Assembly (NCBI RefSeq): GCF_018614585.1
Contig: NZ_JAGGOI010000027.1
Span: 1 to 64,000 of the forward strand
Source: Streptomyces sp. ISL-1
GTDB lineage: Bacteria > Actinomycetota > Actinomycetes > Streptomycetales > Streptomycetaceae
Direction: 5' to 3'
Length of the DNA stretch: 64,000 nt
A program made the translations under genes and the position numbers. Below the pieces are notes generated by a model. That model made no database searches. It saw only the letters and a program-made list of their open reading frames with translations, and was not told the DNA's origin. Positions 8,533 to 17,267 of the stretch are shown here, piece by piece (position 1 is the stretch's first letter; the number at the start of each line of letters is the position of its first letter).

Positions 8533-9923
8533 AAGCCGACCTCCCGTTCTTCCATGTCTGGGGCGGCGGCCGTGACCGGCCGGTCGGGCAGAATCACACG
8601 GATATACGTGCCGGTGCCGGGGGTGCTGGTGAGGGTGAGGGATCCGCCCAGCAGTTCGGTGAGGGTGCGGGCGTAGGGAAGACCGAGGCCGCTCCCCTGG
8701 TATCCCCGCTGGTGGAGTCCCGGAACCTGGTAGAACTCCTCAAAGACCCGGCTGAGTTCGTCCTCGGGAATGCCCACACCCGTATCGCTGATGGTGAAGG
8801 TCGTCCGAGAGCGTCCTTCGGCGGCATCCTGGGCGAGCTCCAGGCGCACCTCGCCCTTCTCGGTGAATTTCAGAGCGTTGGACAGGAGATTGCGCAGGAT
8901 CCGGGTCAGGAGTACCTCGTCGGTGACCACGACCGGCAGCGTCTTGGGATCAGGGGTCACCAGCACCACATCCTGCGACGGGTAGGTACTGCGCAGCACG
9001 CCGGTGAGTTGGCCGACGACGATACGAAGATCTACCTCGGCCCACACAACGGCCAGCTGACCTGATTCGGCCTTGGCGACGTCGAGGAGGTCATTCACCA
9101 GAGCGAGCAGGGTGTGACCCGAGAAGGTGATGAGTGAGATCTGACGGCGCTGTTCGTCGTCGAGAGGCGAGGAGCCGGGGGCGGTGAGCAGCCGGGACAG
9201 GGCCACCACCGCGTTGACGGGGGTTCGCAGTTCGTGGCTGATCGTGGTCCAGAAACGGGTCTTGGCCTCGCTGATTGCGCGCAGCTGCCGTGACTTTTCG
9301 TCCAGTTCCGTATGGAGAGCAAGCACACCGCTGTTGGTTTCCTCAAGCTCCTTGGAAAGCTCGGTGTAGAGCGCGAGGACGCCCCTGTTGGTCTCCTCGA
9401 GCTCCTCGTTGAGCCGGCGTAGTTCCTCCCTCTGCGCACGGGTCTCGTCCAAAATGGCGATCAGATCCCGAGCCTGGGCGCGCAGGTCGTCGGCGAGGGT
9501 ACTGGATGTGTGGCGGCGCAGCGCGTCCCGCACTGCGCGGTCAGTGGAGGCGGAGGCGTCGCGCACCGGCGAAGGCTGCTCGACGGTGATTCGCCCGCGC
9601 CCCTCCCCGGACTCGTATCGGGCACTGTGCACCAGCCGGGCGGCGAGGGCCAGCGCTTCGGGCGTCGGAGCAGTTCCACCCGCCCACTCGAAAGTGACGA
9701 CAAGGGCGCGGGGGGCATCGGCACGCAGGGTGAAGGTGGCGGTGAGTCCGTCACACCCGAGCCGGTCGCGGCCCACCTCGCTCAGCGCTGTCGCGAGGCG
9801 GACTTGGTCCTGGCGTTCCAGTCCGAGCGCTTCGGCGGCATTCCGGCCGCTGCGACGCAGGGCGAAGACGTCGCGCTCCGAGGAGAGGTCGAAGACGGCC
9901 AGCGGCCCTTCGCCGGGGGTCAC
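8529..9923 (-). CDS. Soluble hybrid-type sensor histidine kinase of the stressosome operon
   Basis: 464 residues from the GTG at 9923, which overlaps the upstream stop (GTGA) and has AAGGGGG 5 nt before it; a TTG one codon upstream is less likely. There is no transmembrane helix. The N-terminal ~115 residues resemble the first half of an RsbT/RsbW GHKL fold (a LGLERQDQVRLATALSEVGR helix). Residues 150-225 are a coiled coil with an internal duplication of ELEETN-GVLAL-TEL. The phosphoacceptor is His230 in SHELRTPVN. N, G1 and G2 boxes follow (NLLSNALKF, ISDTGVGIP, GSGLGLPYART). Presumed to phosphorylate the receiver domain of the adjacent PP2C protein. Confidence 0.88.
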   Translation of the reverse strand: MTPGEGPLAVFDLSSERDVFALRRSGRNAAEALGLERQDQVRLATALSEVGRDRLGCDGLTATFTLRADAPRALVVTFEWAGGTAPTPEALALAARLVHSARYESGEGRGRITVEQPSPVRDASASTDRAVRDALRRHTSSTLADDLRAQARDLIAILDETRAQREELRRLNEELEETNRGVLALYTELSKELEETNSGVLALHTELDEKSRQLRAISEAKTRFWTTISHELRTPVNAVVALSRLLTAPGSSPLDDEQRRQISLITFSGHTLLALVNDLLDVAKAESGQLAVVWAEVDLRIVVGQLTGVLRSTYPSQDVVLVTPDPKTLPVVVTDEVLLTRILRNLLSNALKFTEKGEVRLELAQDAAEGRSRTTFTISDTGVGIPEDELSRVFEEFYQVPGLHQRGYQGSGLGLPYARTLTELLGGSLTLTSTPGTGTYIRVILPDRPVTAAAPDMEEREVGL

Positions 9924-11043
9924 CAAGCCCCCTTGATGACCACGATCCCCGCGTCGTCGCGGCGGACGGCTGCTTCTCGCAACAGCTGCCCCGCAATCAC
10001 TGCCGGCGTGTGCCGGAGCAGACCCGGCATATCCTGCGGAGCCCAGCGTTCGCTCAGGCCGTCGGAGTGCATGACCAGCGCTCCGCCTTCCGGGAGCGGG
10101 AGTTCGAAGGTGCGCAGGCTGCGCATCTGCTGTCCGACGATGCCCGGGGCGGACATCAGGCCGCTGCGGGAGTCCGGTCCGATGAGGAAGCCGCTGACGT
10201 TGCCGATGCCGCAGTAGAGCAGGCGCTGCGCCGCCGGTTCCACTCGGGCAACCGCGACAGCGCCGCCGCGGGTACCGCGCAGGGCGGTGTGAATGTCACG
10301 CAGAAGGTCGTCCGGTCGGCGCATTCGCGACTGCCGGAATGCTTTGACAGCAGCGTCTGCGGCCAGCGCCGCCAGGGGTCCGTGGCCCAGTCCGTCGCAC
10401 AGCATGACGAGCAGCGCGGGAGCCGTCGGGTCGGACTCCGGCTGCCCACTGGTAAAGCCACCGCGCCCGTCGGCGGGCAGGCCGCCTGTTGCGTGCCGGG
10501 ATCGACGCGGACGGCCCAGGCATCGCCGCAGCTCGTCTCGCCACTGATGGGACGGGTTACTCCGGAAGCCACCGTTGCCCCGAGCCCAGGAAGCTGTGTC
10601 GGTGTGCGGGCGTTGCCGGGGGTGCGGGGCCAGAACTGGGCCGCGAGGACGGTGCCCTTCCCGGGGAGGGAGTGGATGTCGAACCGGTCAGCGAGCCGGG
10701 CGACGGCGCCCAGTCCGATACCGAGAGTTCCGGCGGTGGAGGTGCCGTCCATGAGGGCCTCGGCCACATCGGCCATGCCCGGGCCGGTGTCCACGGTCAG
10801 GAGCTCCACACCGGCTGCGGACGCGGTGCGCACGACGCGCAACAGCAACGCGCCGTCGGTTGTGTGCTGGTGGAGGTTCGTCGCCGCTTCAGTCACTGCG
10901 AGAGCGACTTCCGATGCACGGTGGGAGTCGAGCCCGATACGGCGCGCGAGGGTCGCAGCCGCTCCCCTGGCCGCCGACGGCAATGCCGGGTCATGGCGGA
11001 ACCAGGCTATATCGTCACAGCTCAGCAGCGCGAGGTCGTTCAT
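9920..11043 (-). pseudogene. GHKL ATPase-SpoIIE phosphatase (RsbX-like), split by a frameshift
   Basis: Two overlapping frames make one protein. The first starts at the ATG at 11043 (ATGA overlap with rsbT) and gives a GHKL ATPase of about 140 residues with TEAATNLHQHT and TVDTGPGMADV, reaching SGETSCGDAWAVR. The second resumes in another frame at LLVMLCDGLGHGPLAAL and gives the PP2C half, with YCGIGNVSGF and VMHSDGLSERW, ending at 9920. The span, 1124 nt, is not a multiple of three. The shift lies roughly at 10420-10520 in the inter-domain linker. Either a real disabling mutation, programmed slippage, or a sequencing indel. In intact relatives this protein resets the stressosome. Confidence 0.75.
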
Positions 11044-11468
11044 CGCGCCCACTTGATGATCGTGACCGTGGTGCCGCGTCCCGGTTCCGTGTCGAGGAGG
11101 AACTCATCGACGAGACGACGGGCGCCGCTGAGACCGAGGCCGAGGCCGAGGCCGGATGTCCAGCCGTCGGTCATGGCCAGGTCGACGTCCGCGATGCCGG
11201 GGCCGGTGTCGTCGAAGACGGCTGCGACTCCCAGGCGGCCGTTCCTTCGCACCAGCCCCGCCCGCAGCTCACCGCCGCCGCCGTAGACCATCGTGTTGCG
11301 GGCCAGTTCACTGGCGGCGGTGATGAATTTCGTCTGGTCCACCAGGGACAACTTGGACTCCTGAGCGAGGGTACGGGCCAGCTGGCGTGCCCGTACCACG
11401 TCATCGTTCTTCGCTATCGCGTGTGTCTGCTGCCCGCCTTCTGCTGCCCACGGCGGGGGCGTGGTCAT
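11040..11468 (-). CDS. rsbT: RsbT-like serine/threonine switch kinase
   Basis: 142 residues, a compact GHKL kinase. The N-box region reads ASELARNTMVYGGGG and the nucleotide loop reads DDTGPGIADVDLAM with GLGLGLSGARRLVDEF, ending PGRGTTVTIIKW. In stressosomes RsbT is held by RsbR/RsbS, phosphorylates both on stress, and is released to activate a downstream phosphatase. The ATG overlaps the rsbS stop (ATGA), and its own stop overlaps the next gene, so stoichiometry is likely fixed by coupling. Confidence 0.92.
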   Translation of the reverse strand: MTTPPPWAAEGGQQTHAIAKNDDVVRARQLARTLAQESKLSLVDQTKFITAASELARNTMVYGGGGELRAGLVRRNGRLGVAAVFDDTGPGIADVDLAMTDGWTSGLGLGLGLSGARRLVDEFLLDTEPGRGTTVTIIKWAR

Positions 11469-11839
11469 CGCCGGTCCGTGCGGCTGACGGACCGCCGCAG
11501 CAGCGCCAGGCCCTTCTCGAGGTCGAGTGCGGTGCGCACACCGCCCAGGGACAGACCGAGTTCGACCAGGGTGATGGCGACTGCGGGGCGCATCCCCACG
11601 ACAACGGTCTCGGCGTCGAGCAGGCGCGAGATCGAGGCAATCGTGGCCAGCATCCGGCCGACGAACGAGTCGACGATCTCGACGGCGGTGATGTCGATGA
11701 CGACACCGCGCGCGGACCGGGAAACGATCTGCTCGGCGAGGTCCTCCTGCAGGTTCATCACCGTCTGATCCTCCAGATCCACCTGGATGGATACGAGGAG
11801 GATGTCGCCGATCCGCAGAACCGGCACGCGTTCACTCAT
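11465..11839 (-). CDS. rsbS: RsbS-like STAS scaffold protein of the stressosome
   Basis: 124 residues from the ATG at 11839, the ATGA overlap with rsbR; the longer open frame upstream is the rsbR gene out of frame. Single STAS domain. The conserved Ser58 in IDITAVEIVDSFVGRML corresponds to the RsbT-phosphorylated Ser59 of Bacillus RsbS. It acts as a minimal scaffold and antagonist of RsbT within the stressosome core. Confidence 0.92.
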   Translation of the reverse strand: MSERVPVLRIGDILLVSIQVDLEDQTVMNLQEDLAEQIVSRSARGVVIDITAVEIVDSFVGRMLATIASISRLLDAETVVVGMRPAVAITLVELGLSLGGVRTALDLEKGLALLRRSVSRTDRR

Positions 11840-12687
11840 CGCTGGAGGCCCTGCTGAGCAACCAGTTCCACGCCGGACTTCATCAGGGCCAGCTGCAACG
11901 CGTCTGCCAGCGTGGCCTTGGTGACGATATCGCCGAACTCGATGCCCAGCGCCACGATGGTCTGTGCGATCTGCGGCCGGATGCCGGAGACGGTGCACTC
12001 GGCGCCCATGAGACGGGCGGCCACGATCGTCTTGAGAAGGTGCTGGGCGACCTGGGTGTCGACCGCGGCGACCCCGGTGATGTCGATGATTGCCTGCTCC
12101 GACCCGGTGTCCACCAACGCCTGAAGGAGCTTCTCCATCACCACCTGCGTACGGGCGGAGTCCAGGGTGCCGACGAGCGGAACGGCGATCACGCCGTCCC
12201 ACAGCTTGACGACCGGCGTGGAAAGCTCCATCAGCTGATCCGCCTGAGCGCTGATGATGTCCTCGCGCGTGTGCGTGTAGGTCTCGATGGTGAACAGGGC
12301 CAGATCGTCCAGCACCCGGCTCAGCTGCAGGTACGCCTGCGTCTTCTCCGCTGCCCCCTCCCGCAGCCCCGGCTCCAGAACGCGCTTGAGAGCCAGGACG
12401 CTGACCGCCGTCTCGCTCGGAGTGAATCCCTGTCGCGCACGGCTGCGCGACAGCTCGGTGAGCAGCGCGCGCACCTCGGACATACCCTCCGCGTGCGCGT
12501 CGTCAGCTCCCGACCGGATGGCCTCAAGGAGCGCCGAATACAGCTCACGAAGCTCACGGACGAGCTCAGCACGACTGATGCGACCGCCCAGAGCGCCGGC
12601 CACCAGAGCAACCCACTCGTCGGCCAGCGCCTCCCCGTCGGCCTCCAACAGTCCGACTAGCCCGCTCACGCTTTCCTGCTTCGCCAT
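11836..12687 (-). CDS. rsbR: RsbR-like stressosome sensor/scaffold (RsbRD_N-STAS)
   Basis: 283 residues. Residues 1-150 are an all-helical RsbRD-type sensor domain without heme ligands that I can assign. Residues 155-280 are a STAS domain. Two putative RsbT phosphorylation sites are present: Thr211 in AAVDTQVAQ (equivalent to Bacillus RsbR Thr171) and Thr243 in RPQIAQTIV (equivalent to Thr205). AAGGAG lies 9 nt before the ATG. First gene of the operon, with rsbS, rsbT, the phosphatase, the kinase and the response regulator following with 4-nt overlaps. Confidence 0.93.
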   Translation of the reverse strand: MAKQESVSGLVGLLEADGEALADEWVALVAGALGGRISRAELVRELRELYSALLEAIRSGADDAHAEGMSEVRALLTELSRSRARQGFTPSETAVSVLALKRVLEPGLREGAAEKTQAYLQLSRVLDDLALFTIETYTHTREDIISAQADQLMELSTPVVKLWDGVIAVPLVGTLDSARTQVVMEKLLQALVDTGSEQAIIDITGVAAVDTQVAQHLLKTIVAARLMGAECTVSGIRPQIAQTIVALGIEFGDIVTKATLADALQLALMKSGVELVAQQGLQR

Positions 12688-12717
12688 CCCGCCCGCTCCT
12701 TGAATATTAAAAAGATG

Positions 12718-12743
12718 TTACCCGACAACTCTTTCGACAATAC
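12718..12743 (-). promoter_or_regulatory. Candidate stress-sigma promoter of the rsb operon
   Basis: On the minus strand GTATTG (12743-12738) is followed after exactly 14 nt by GGGTAA (12723-12718), about 30 nt upstream of rsbR. This resembles the sigma-B/sigma-H-type promoter of Streptomyces (GNNT-N14/16-GGGTAY) except for the last base. It would make the operon autoregulated by the sigma factor it controls, as in other stressosome loci. Confidence 0.5.
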
Positions 12744-12886
12744 GATACTGGCGGGCCCCATCGAGCCAGAGGTGTCCGAGCTGGGCACAGCCCGGGCAGC
12801 CGGACTGGTCCCTGCGGCGGTGTCGCGGCCGGGCGGCGGTGCCGCCCCCGGCTCTCCCGACCTTGCGCGGACACGGTTCTGGCAGC

Positions 12887-13684
12887 ATGGCAAGGGTGCT
12901 GAAAATAGAGATCAACGGTCGGCCCGCAGACGTCGCGGACGTGCACCGGGTGGCTACGTGGAACTACGGACACTTCACGTCGATGCAGGTGCGTGAAGGG
13001 GCGGTCCGCGGCCTGGATCTGCACCTGCAGAGGCTGAATCGAGCGTCACAGGCACTCTTCGGCGAGGGGGCGACCGACGATGGGGACAGGATCCGGGAGC
13101 TCATCCGGCACGCGCTCGGCGAACAACGCGCCGCATCGGTCCGAGTGACTGTCGTCCCCCAGGTCGGTGCGCCGCCGCTGACAGACGTCATGGTGTCGGT
13201 CTCCGAACCGGTCTCCGATGCGCCGCAGCCGGCCCTGCGAGTCCGCACGACGACATACGAGCGCGAGTTGCCACACCTCAAGCACGTCGCAACGATGGGA
13301 CTCACCTACCACTGGCTCCAGGCCAGGGAAGCAGGATTCGACGACGTTCTGTTCGTAGGCCGGGACGGAGCCCTACGTGAGGGCTCGGTGTGGAACGTCG
13401 CCTTCTGGGACGAGCAGCAGGTCGTGTGGCCTGAGGCTGCCGTACTGCCCGGCATCACCATGCAGCTGCTGCAGACCGCTCTGACAAGAATCGGCGTGCC
13501 GTGGTCAAGCCGGCGTCTGACATTGGACGACCTTCCGACCCTGCGGGCTGCCGCAGCGACCAACTCTCACTGTCCCAGCCAGCCGCTGGCCGGCATCGAC
13601 GAGACAGTCTTCCCCGGCGATGGCGGTGCGCTGCCCGACGCTCTCAACACCGCCTGGGCGGAAGTTCCCTGGGACCTCGTGTAA
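12887..13684 (+). CDS. Class IV PLP-dependent aminotransferase family protein
   Basis: 265 residues from the ATG at 12887; a GTG at 12839 would add 16 residues without benefit. Fold-type IV signature: the Schiff-base Lys is expected in HLKHVATMGL, followed by FDDVLFVGRDGALREGSVWNV and LPGITMQLL. The family includes branched-chain and D-amino acid aminotransferases and 4-amino-4-deoxychorismate lyase. The sequence does not decide among them, and the gene is monocistronic. It is divergent from the rsb operon with about 200 bp between. Confidence 0.85.
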   Translation: MARVLKIEINGRPADVADVHRVATWNYGHFTSMQVREGAVRGLDLHLQRLNRASQALFGEGATDDGDRIRELIRHALGEQRAASVRVTVVPQVGAPPLTDVMVSVSEPVSDAPQPALRVRTTTYERELPHLKHVATMGLTYHWLQAREAGFDDVLFVGRDGALREGSVWNVAFWDEQQVVWPEAAVLPGITMQLLQTALTRIGVPWSSRRLTLDDLPTLRAAAATNSHCPSQPLAGIDETVFPGDGGALPDALNTAWAEVPWDLV

Positions 13685-13817
13685 GGACGCGCATGCGTGG
13701 TGCCAGGAGTCATGTTGTTGGAGCACAAGCGATCTACATCAATCCGTCCAGGTGACGGCCGTGCCATGATCGGCCGCGTTCGGCCCCGTCGGGGCCATGC
13801 GCCCAGGGGTGGGGCAG

Positions 13818-14111
13818 ATGAGCTGGTATTTGGTGGCGCCGCTTGCGGGCGTGGCAATGCTCGCGGCGGCCGAGGGTACCGCTGCGATCAGAACAGGATG
13901 GGTGTTGCCGTGGCTGCGCAGCCGGGTATTCCGGCCGCGCCTGTGGGGCTACGCGTCCTTGTTGATAGCGGCATGCCTTGCCGTCCAGACAGCCGGCGCC
14001 GTATGGGACAGCCCGGAGGCACACGTCCTGTTCAGCGGCCTGGGCGTGACAGGAGCGCTGATCGCCCTGGCGATGATGTGGGTCGCGCGGCGGTCGACAC
14101 GGGTCCGCTGA
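13818..14111 (+). CDS. Small three-helix membrane protein
   Basis: 97 residues from the ATG at 13818, preceded by GGGGTGGGG; the frame is open 21 nt further upstream. Three hydrophobic helices at about residues 5-22, 42-62 and 72-91, with a positively charged end (RRSTRVR). No family recognised. It is followed by a perfect hairpin terminator about 280 nt downstream. Confidence 0.6.
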   Translation: MSWYLVAPLAGVAMLAAAEGTAAIRTGWVLPWLRSRVFRPRLWGYASLLIAACLAVQTAGAVWDSPEAHVLFSGLGVTGALIALAMMWVARRSTRVR

Positions 14112-14490
14112 AGCCCGCTGCGGGTGTCCCAACTGTCCGACTGTCCGGTCAGGTCTGTGACCTGTGGAGACCGACCCGACGGCCGGCAACGAGCCTGTGC
14201 GGGCCTCGTCCGGTTACATACGTCACCAAGACGCCCGGCCGTTGCGGCACCCCGGCGAAGCAGACTCTCGCAAGTCGCGGGCGCCGAAGGCGACTTCCCC
14301 GGCAGCGTTCCAGAGACTGATTCCGACGATGTGTCAGGAGGGCGGGTAAGCCTCCGGCGCTGTAGCCCCCTCCCCGCGGTCTTGAACGCACGGGCCGCTC
14401 CCTCGATGAAGGAAGCGGCCCGTGGCCCGTCGCCCGGCGCCGGCACCTGCGGTGACAGGGAGACGCGCAGAACCGCTGGGGGTCACCGCA
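14112..14490. other. Intergenic stretch with a terminator
   Basis: No convincing gene. Contains the hairpin at 14391-14422 between the convergent small membrane-protein and lipoprotein genes. Confidence 0.5.
14391..14422. terminator. Bidirectional hairpin terminator
   Basis: CGGGCCGCT pairs perfectly with AGCGGCCCG across a 14-nt loop. It lies between convergent genes. Confidence 0.65.
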
Positions 14491-15231
14491 TTACACGGTC
14501 TTGGCTGTCGCCGCCTTCAGCTTCTCGGCGGCGTGAGCCAACCCCTCGTTGAAGGCACCCTTGCCGCGGTCGCCGGTGTCGCTGTAGTTGTTCCTGAGCG
14601 TGGTGATGCCACCGACGCTGCGCACGGTGGCCATGTCGAAGTCCATGACCATGTCGTCGCTCGTGATGCTGATCGCGTAGCCGACCGACTCGTCACCGTA
14701 CTTCGGCACCTCAAGGGTGGTGACCTTGACCTTCGCCTTCTTGCCGGACATCGTGCCGTCGAACGAGCCGCATTCCTTGATGGCCGTTCGCAGGCCGCTC
14801 ATGAGGCCCACCGCCTGGGCACGGGGGTATCCGGAGACGTCCTGGGCGAGGTTGGTCTCCTCGCCCTTCTTGTAGAAGACCGCCTGGGCCGTGGCCTTGT
14901 GGTCGGCGTCCGGGCGCCCGGAGTTGAGAATCTCCGCCAGCGGCGCGCAGGCCTTGCGAACCCCCTTCAACGACTCTTCCTCGGCCCCGGCCGCCTTCTT
15001 GTCGATGATGGTGTCCGGCTCCCGCTGCCACCCCTCGGCCAGTTCCGCACCGGTGACGAGAGCCTGCTCCGCCTGCTTGGAGGAGATGTAGGTGGGCGGC
15101 GCGGGCGGCGCGTTCTTCGTCTTGCTGCCGGATGCCTTGGCGCTGTCCGATCCCCCGTCGCAGGCGGAGATCAGCAGCAGCGACGAGATGGCCAGTCCTG
15201 CGATCGCGCCATGGCGCAGTGAAACGTGCAC
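14491..15231 (-). CDS. Secreted lipoprotein, sensor-domain-like
   Basis: 246 residues. Type II signal peptide with lipobox LISAC (Cys24) followed by an Asp/Gly/Ser linker. The mature part has YISSKQAEQALVTGAELAEGW and a late CGSFDGTMSGKK segment. It looks like the extracytoplasmic sensor domain often fused to PknH-type kinases or found as free Streptomyces lipoproteins. Two mature cysteines (in KACAPLA and KECGSFD) could form a disulfide. Anchored to the outer face of the membrane; the ligand is unknown. Confidence 0.8.
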   Translation of the reverse strand: MHVSLRHGAIAGLAISSLLLISACDGGSDSAKASGSKTKNAPPAPPTYISSKQAEQALVTGAELAEGWQREPDTIIDKKAAGAEEESLKGVRKACAPLAEILNSGRPDADHKATAQAVFYKKGEETNLAQDVSGYPRAQAVGLMSGLRTAIKECGSFDGTMSGKKAKVKVTTLEVPKYGDESVGYAISITSDDMVMDFDMATVRSVGGITTLRNNYSDTGDRGKGAFNEGLAHAAEKLKAATAKTV

Positions 15232-15606
15232 GGAGTAATCCCCCCAGCTGAATGCGGTAAGTGCCGAATGCGGTAAGTCGTAGAAGAGTAGACAAGACCT
15301 TCGGAGCGAGAGCAGTCAGCCCCGAGCGATGTTGCGTCCGCGTGAAGCAGCGTCGCGCAGATGTGGCGGGCACCGCCAAGACGCCACCGCCCGCTTCGTC
15401 ACGTGCCGATGCGGGCACAGCCGCGCTGGTCCGTGGCACGTATCCCTCGCATGCCCGTTCTGCCTGAGAGCCAAGGGGAACAGCGCTGTTTGGCCGGCTG
15501 CCTCCCGGCGCCGTTGCGGGGGCGCAGCTCGTAGCCGTCCGGCTCAGGCTCTACGACGGCCGCGCACCGATGCGACCCAAACGCGCCCTTTCGACCCTGA
15601 ACGTCC
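15232..15606. other. Divergent promoter region, no gene seen
   Basis: Separates the lipoprotein gene (minus) and the zinc-ribbon protein gene (plus). No open frame here has both a ribosome site and a recognisable domain. Confidence 0.45.
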
Positions 15607-16125
15607 GTGCTCAGTCTCGAACGCATGGGGGCGACTGGGGGCAACCACGGGATCGTATGCCAAGGCTGTCGTGACGACGGTCCGACCGTGAGGGAGCGTG
15701 GCCGCATCAGTCTCATGGCCGTGCTCTGCGAACTCTGCTGGGACGCGCACGCCGCCGAGATTGCCGGCCAGGAGGGCGCCACGGACACGCCCAGGCCCGA
15801 ACCCGATCCGGATGACGTGACTGCGTACGAGCCACCGCGCTGCCCTCACTGCCAGGTGGAGGTCAGGCCCTATCCCACCAACTATGACCGCTGGGTCCAT
15901 CTCGCTACCAGGGACCACCCGGCGAAGGACGTCCCTCCTCGCTATCGCTGGCGGCTTGTGCCCATCCGGGCTCATCACGCCTACGTCCCCGTTGACGTTG
16001 TGGCCGTGCGGGTCGGCGGAATCGAACCGCTTCCGGGCGAACTCGTACGCCCTGCTCATCGGGCGGTGTGCCTCAGCCCGGACGCCGTGGACGAAGTCGA
16101 GCAGGAGCAAGCGTCGGGCCAATAG
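15607..16125 (+). CDS. DUF6083-like zinc-ribbon protein
   Basis: 172 residues from a GTG; an ATG at 15625 may be the true start. Four CxxC pairs suggest zinc binding: CQGC, CELC, and CPHC followed by VEVRPYPTNYDRWVHLA. The C-terminal half reads as the conserved Streptomyces family I know as DUF6083 (RYRWRLVPIRAHHAYVPVDVVAVRV). Function unknown. It is convergent with a decayed XRE regulator gene, a pairing seen in accessory regions. Confidence 0.72.
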   Translation: MLSLERMGATGGNHGIVCQGCRDDGPTVRERGRISLMAVLCELCWDAHAAEIAGQEGATDTPRPEPDPDDVTAYEPPRCPHCQVEVRPYPTNYDRWVHLATRDHPAKDVPPRYRWRLVPIRAHHAYVPVDVVAVRVGGIEPLPGELVRPAHRAVCLSPDAVDEVEQEQASGQ

Positions 16126-16139
16126 GGAAAGCGGTGGCG

Positions 16140-16469
16140 CGACGTGGTTGGTTGCCTTCAACAGGCCGACCGCGCCCAGCAGTTCGTCCGCGGCTCCACC
16201 AACTCCGGCTGTGGTGTCCTGCGCCCGCGCTCCAAGGCCGAGATCAGGTCCTCGCCGTACCCCAGCCTGTCCCCGAGTTCCTTCCGCGTCCAGCCGGCCC
16301 GCTCCCGGAGCAGCTTCAACTGCTTGCCCACGGCTCGGTACAGATCCGCCGCGCCGTCCGCGCCCTGAGGCAGATCCGGACGCCTTTCGGGGTTCCTCTG
16401 TTGAGCCTCGTTCAACACCACGACCACCCGCCACCCCGGACGGACAACCGACCGTACCGGTGCGCGCAC
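16140..16469 (-). pseudogene. Truncated XRE-family helix-turn-helix regulator
   Basis: The minus strand encodes a normal N-terminal HTH domain (LKLLRERAGWTRKELGDRL, then EDLISALERGRRTPQPELV). The frame then shifts: the expected continuation EAADELLGAVGLLKAT is in a neighbouring frame at about 16150-16200, and the DUF5753-type effector domain of ~180 residues is absent. The gene product would be about 103 residues. Probably a decayed member of the HTH-DUF5753 family of Streptomyces. Confidence 0.65.
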
Positions 16470-16832
16470 TCTACGTACCGTAGATTTCTCTGGTCAGCGT
16501 TCCGGGCAATCCGGCCACGCTCTGTCACCTGAAGCCGGAAAGTCCGCGCAATCGCGGAGGACGGCGTCCCGCCGTGTCCGTACTGCCGGCCCGATACCGG
16601 TCTCGGCGTGCTGTGTCCGGTCCCGCGACGCACTCTGGACACATGACCTCGCCTGTCCGGTGGACCACGCGTGCGGTTGGACGGCGAGATCCTCGGACTG
16701 GTCCACAGCGTGAGCGACGTGACCGAGTTCGTACTGCGCGCAGGGCTGGAGTGCATCGACGAGACCGCGGTGGGAACGCCCTCGCTCATCGCATGGCGAG
16801 GCGGAGGACCCCCCACATCTGGAGGTGAGCTC
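16470..16832. other. Intergenic stretch, no supported gene
   Basis: An open frame continues upstream of the small membrane-protein gene to 16671, but it has no ribosome site or recognisable domain. Nothing else is seen. Confidence 0.4.
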
Positions 16833-17186
16833 ATGAAGCTCCGCAAGGTGACAGCCGGGTGGGGGGAACCACTCCAGCCGCCACCCGGCTACTTCGGACC
16901 CGACGGGAGCGTGCCCGATGAGGCGCAGCGACGCCTCATCCTCGACTGGGCGGTGAGTCAGCGCATCGCGAGCGGATGGCGCGTGGAATCCCGCTCGGAG
17001 ACTCAGGCGGTGCTGGTCCGTGGTCAGCCGGTGAACCATGTGTTGCACGCCATCCTCAGCCTCGTCACCTGCTTTCTGTGGGCTGTGGTGTGGGTCGTTC
17101 TCACAGTGACGAACAAGGTCGAGCGGGTCGCCCTGACCGTTGATGCGCAAGGGCACGTGGTCGCTGTGCACGCTCCGGAGTCCTAG
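16833..17186 (+). CDS. Small actinobacterial membrane protein
   Basis: 117 residues from the ATG at 16833, preceded by GGAGGTGAG. The N-terminal half is soluble. It has the segment VLVRGQPVNHVLHAILSLVT and a hydrophobic pair of helices (about residues 70-95). This pattern is common in Actinobacteria and phages, where a basic stretch precedes a short membrane hairpin. Function unknown. Confidence 0.7.
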   Translation: MKLRKVTAGWGEPLQPPPGYFGPDGSVPDEAQRRLILDWAVSQRIASGWRVESRSETQAVLVRGQPVNHVLHAILSLVTCFLWAVVWVVLTVTNKVERVALTVDAQGHVVAVHAPES

Positions 17187-17267
17187 GCCAGTACGCCTTG
17201 CGAGGCCGACCGGTGCCGCATCAGGTGGTGCCGCATCAGGCACGGTGCTGTCCGCCAGAATCGGCGC

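Noticed and set aside
13782..13796. GGCCCC-GTC-GGGGCC hairpin upstream of the small membrane protein
   Set aside because: Only 6-bp arms and within GC-rich sequence; expected by chance at this composition.
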